From assembly GCA_025201765.1 (NCBI GenBank), contig MU623734.1:1-12518 (forward strand): a stretch of 12,518 nt of DNA, written 5' to 3'. The DNA comes from Daldinia sp. FL1419. Lineage: Eukaryota > Ascomycota > Sordariomycetes > Xylariales > Hypoxylaceae. The notes beneath the pieces are model-generated. The model was not told the DNA's origin and made no database searches. It worked only from the letters and a program-made list of their open reading frames with translations. Shown here piece by piece: positions 10,447 to 12,518 of this stretch; position 1 is the first letter of the stretch; each line of letters starts with the position of its first letter. Made by a program: the position numbers and the translations under genes.

Positions 10447-10523
10447 CACATGGGGGCTCCATCACACAGCGTGATAGATTTCCGTAAAATAGAAACCATA
10501 TCTGTGTGCAGGCCCCCATGGTG
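10447..10523. repeat. Imperfect inverted repeat beside the SWIM-RING stop codon
   Basis: CATGGGGGC (10449-10457) pairs with GCCCCCATG (10512-10520), and CACACAG (10463-10469) with CTGTGTG (10502-10508); the spacers are 5 and 3 bases and the loop about 32. On the minus strand it begins six bases after the TAA of the SWIM-RING gene, so it would form a hairpin at the very start of that 3' untranslated region. It could also be a tiny transposon relic, but no target duplication is evident. Confidence 0.6.
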
Positions 10524-10528
10524 CTACT

Positions 10529-11896
10529 TTACCAGCGCCTCCAATAATGTGAACCTCGATGCGGCCCATCATAGTATGTAGTATAATCTATAGCTGTACG
10601 TTAGCTCGGGTGCTTACCCGACTGCTTGACTAGGTAGGTAGGTACCCAACCAACTGCATTGGAGGTATGTAGGTAAGTGATATGTCAGGTCGGCAACTCA
10701 CCTCTTTCGCGGCTAATACCAAGCTGATCCGCGACGTTCACATAACCGTCAGGGCCAATAGCGCTCTTATTTTTGATATTCTTTACCGTATCGTCGTCGC
10801 CCTGCCATGGGGCACGACACATAGGACAGGTTACTTGATCCCTTGTGCTTTTACGCTTGGTAACCGCCCACATCTCGAAGCATTCTTTATGAATATTCTG
10901 CCCGCAGGTCGCGCGACAATAGACGGTATCTTCGGCGTCCTCGAAGGGCATGAAGCAAATCGGACAATCACCCTCCAGAGATTTACGCTTCTTGTCATAC
11001 GTTCCTGCGCCGGATTTGCCACCTGTCTCGATGGGAGGGGCACGCTCGAATATTTCCTGCAGTTCGGTGGATAGGAGGGCAAGCTGATAGACGAGATCGA
11101 AACGTGCACGAAGGACCCTGGACAGAACCTGATAAACTAATTAATACCTGGGTAGGCGAGGCCGGGAAGAATGAGGTTAATCTCGAGGGACTAACGTATA
11201 TAACATGCTTGCATTGGTGGCCATTCTGAGAGTGAGGACACGTGCAGGTAGGCTGCTGCGCGATGCGGACGATGTAAATATTGCCAGTAGAGCCGGTTAT
11301 TTCGACCAACTCCTCGGGGCAGTCAGCCGAACCAACGCGCGTTCTCCCTAAGACGTAGAATCTTGATGGAACAGATAAGCTCATGTCTCGTCGTGTACAT
11401 GAATCCCCTACTCTTGGCACATATTGTATGTATTGATATATTTCTACGTGCCTAATCTACCAAGGGTCATGACATGGTACATAAGATATCTGCGCATACC
11501 TTTGAGAAGTGGCTCGGTCATAGATAATGGAGAAATCTTGTGGAGGTTTGGCACGAAATCTGTTTATCGTCTAACCGTTAGCCACCGGTTCAAGAAGAGG
11601 TAGAATAGGTAGGTTGGTAGGTTGGTAGGTTGGTAGGTTGGTAGGTAATCCAGATATTTTTTTAATTGCTTATTATTTACCACAACAGAACCGATGGGTT
11701 ATTAAAGACCTCACCTTCTTAGGCGCTTCTCCCCAGAATTTTTCGCTTTTTTGGCTTTTGGACCGGAATCATCTCTAAACTCGGCATCGTCATACTGGTC
11801 ATCACCTTCTTGGCTAGGGACGAGGGTTTTACGTTTTCTTGAAGCACGCACGTTGCTTGACGCGTCAAGTCCGGGTTGTCGAGTACACGTTCCCAT
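10529..11896 (-). CDS. SWIM and RING zinc-finger protein, putative nuclear E3 ubiquitin ligase, 297 aa
   Basis: Minus-strand exons in transcript order: 11896-11715, 11559-11500, 11361-11196, 11128-10702 and 10587-10529 (894 bases). Introns are 155, 138, 67 and 114 bases; GCTAAC branch sites precede the first and last acceptors. Residues 1-61 are basic with likely nuclear signals (RKRK at 20-23, PKAKKAK at 46-52). Residues 62-81 come from a 60-base exon. A SWIM motif is complete: C120-x-C122...C131-x-H133 (CTCPHSQNGHQCKH). A RING-type finger follows, with ligands C191, C194, C207, C211, H216, C219, C237 and C240, a variant spacing C-x2-C..C-x3-C-x4-H-x2-C..C-x2-C. The final exon encodes DYTTYYDGPHRG, completing the conserved DGYVNVADQLGISRER tail. 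SWIM domains bind DNA or protein, and RING domains recruit ubiquitin-conjugating enzymes; the target is unknown. The third exon uses an AAG acceptor, the weakest junction. Reading through instead of the last intron would end the protein early in GELPT. Confidence 0.88.
10631..10645. repeat. (TAGG)n tract inside the last intron of the SWIM-RING gene
   Basis: TAGGTAGGTAGGTACC lies within the intron at 10588-10701, between the donor and the branch site as transcribed on the minus strand. Confidence 0.8.
11611..11642. repeat. Octamer tandem repeat (AGGTTGGT)4 inside the first intron of the SWIM-RING gene
   Basis: Four exact 8-base units, flanked by TAGGT on the left and AGGTAA on the right, fill the middle of the 155-base intron 11560-11714. 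The unit looks like a variant of the TAGG family elsewhere in the window. Confidence 0.9.
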
Positions 11897-12089
11897 AGCG
11901 AGATATCTTGGAAACTATAAGATAGCGTATCAGACGATTTATCAAATTCGACGCGAAATTTGGATGCAACTAATAAGTGGTTACTCGCGATAGGAAGAAG
12001 AAATACAAAAGAGGCAAACGAGGACGTGCAGAATCTTATTAGTGTAGGTACATGTAGGTAACCGAGCACCAAAGGTGCACTAAGGCATG

Positions 12090-12097
12090 TGACGTCA
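12090..12097. promoter_or_regulatory. CRE-type TGACGTCA palindrome
   Basis: The full 8-base ATF/CREB consensus lies about 195 bases upstream of the SWIM-RING start codon. bZIP regulators of the Atf1/AtfA type, which act in fungal stress responses, bind this sequence. Functional use here is inferred from the motif and position only. Confidence 0.4.
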
Positions 12098-12113
12098 TCA
12101 GCATACTTACCTG

Positions 12114-12181
12114 CCTAGGTACCTAACATACCTAGGTACCTAACATACCTAGGTACCTAACATACTTAGGTACCTACCATA
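12114..12181. repeat. 17-bp tandem repeat, four copies
   Basis: The unit CCTAGGTACCTAACATA occurs three times exactly (12114-12130, 12131-12147, 12148-12164), then once with two changes (12165-12181). Each unit contains the palindrome TAGGTACCTA. It ends within a few bases of the start of the A+T-rich edge. Confidence 0.95.
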
Positions 12182-12185
12182 GTGG

Positions 12186-12518
12186 CAAAGGGGTATTTTC
12201 AACAACCATTATAAAATTAAAACCGTTGTATTTGATGGAATGTTTTAGGGATCTGGAATATTTAATTGGTTGAAATTGCAAAATAGTAGGGCTAGTTCTA
12301 AATTGAATTTTTAAAATTAAAATTAATTATTACAAATATTGAAAACCATTTTATTATATAAAACCATTAAGATTTTCAAAATAATTTTAATAAAATATTA
12401 TAATTTTATTTCTAAAATATATAAAAATTTTAATAATTTCATAAATTTTTTTTAAAAAATAATATAATTATTAATATTATTTTATTTAATTTTATTTAAT
12501 ATTTATTAAATTTAATTA
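12186..12518. other. Extremely A+T-rich edge, probable RIP-mutated or AT-isochore DNA
   Basis: Composition falls quickly after the tandem repeat; I count about 11 G or C among the last 218 bases. TpA steps and A/T runs dominate and there is no coding frame. In fungi with repeat-induced point mutation, old transposons decay to such sequence, so this may be the edge of an A+T-rich block. An inserted mitochondrial fragment is an alternative, but about 5% G+C is low even for that. Confidence 0.65.

Larger units (their letters stand above)
9794..10528. other. Convergent intergenic region between helicase and SWIM-RING genes
   Basis: Both neighbouring genes end here, so the 735 bases should hold two 3' untranslated regions and polyadenylation sites. 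No coding sequence is convincing. Visible features are a C8-T9 homopolymer pair (10179-10195) and an imperfect inverted repeat (10447-10523) next to the SWIM-RING stop codon. Confidence 0.5.
11897..12185. other. Upstream region of the SWIM-RING gene
   Basis: Promoter side of the minus-strand gene. An open frame runs through most of it (minus strand, 12072-11719) but is in a different frame from the real first exon and shows no family features. It carries the TGACGTCA site and the 17-base tandem repeat. Confidence 0.5.

Noticed and set aside
10682..11074. 130-codon plus-strand frame opposite the RING exon
   Set aside because: It is the antisense shadow of the RING-encoding exon, whose zinc ligands are clearly on the minus strand.
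11362..11381. Alternative acceptor GAG at 11380-11381 for the SWIM exon
   Set aside because: It keeps phase but inserts SLSVPS before the conserved RFYVLGR segment and uses a very poor GAG acceptor; the AAG acceptor gives the expected SQRFYVLGR join.
11719..12072. 117-codon minus-strand frame overlapping the first SWIM-RING exon
   Set aside because: The alternative frame (start 11896) joins exactly to the next exons and carries the basic nuclear-signal pattern; this one does not.

Overview
The window looks like nuclear DNA of a filamentous ascomycete (Pezizomycotina, most likely a Sordariomycete; the class is inferred). The genes are split by short introns of 55-155 bases with GT..AG ends and mostly CTAAC-like branch sites. 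Intergenic DNA is rich in TAGGTA/TACCTA tetranucleotide tracts. The right edge falls into almost pure A+T sequence of the kind left by repeat-induced mutation (RIP) in fungi. I see no bacterial-type operons, tRNA, rRNA or CRISPR array.

Layout: (1) 1-684, promoter side of gene 1. (2) 685-3449, + strand, a six-exon gene for a secreted glycoside hydrolase family 92 (GH92) alpha-mannosidase of 784 residues; two of its exons are only 25 and 18 bases. (3) 3478-3675, a short open stretch encoding an Arg-rich, membrane-spanning peptide, either an alternative C-terminus of the GH92 protein or a gene remnant. (4) 3696-4364, a complete non-autonomous hAT-type DNA transposon (MITE) with perfect terminal inverted repeats and an exact 8-base target duplication. 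(5) 4365-5656, gene-free DNA with microsatellites. (6) 5657-9793, + strand, a four-exon gene for a 1309-residue superfamily 1 helicase with NF-X1-type zinc fingers, of the Hrr1/SAD-3/ZNFX1 family linked to small-RNA silencing. (7) 9794-10528, convergent intergenic DNA. (8) 10529-11896, - strand, a five-exon gene for a 297-residue SWIM plus RING zinc-finger protein, probably a nuclear ubiquitin ligase. (9) 11897-12185, its promoter side with a TGACGTCA site and a 17-base tandem repeat. (10) 12186-12518, extremely A+T-rich DNA.

All exon joins were worked out by hand. In each gene the exons sum to a multiple of three and restore family-typical protein sequence across every junction, which is the main support. 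The three genes do not form an obvious pathway: one is an extracellular or secretory-route carbohydrate enzyme, one an RNA-silencing-type helicase and one a putative E3 ligase. The transposon, the RIP-like edge and a silencing-type helicase lie in the same window, but I see no mechanistic link between them.
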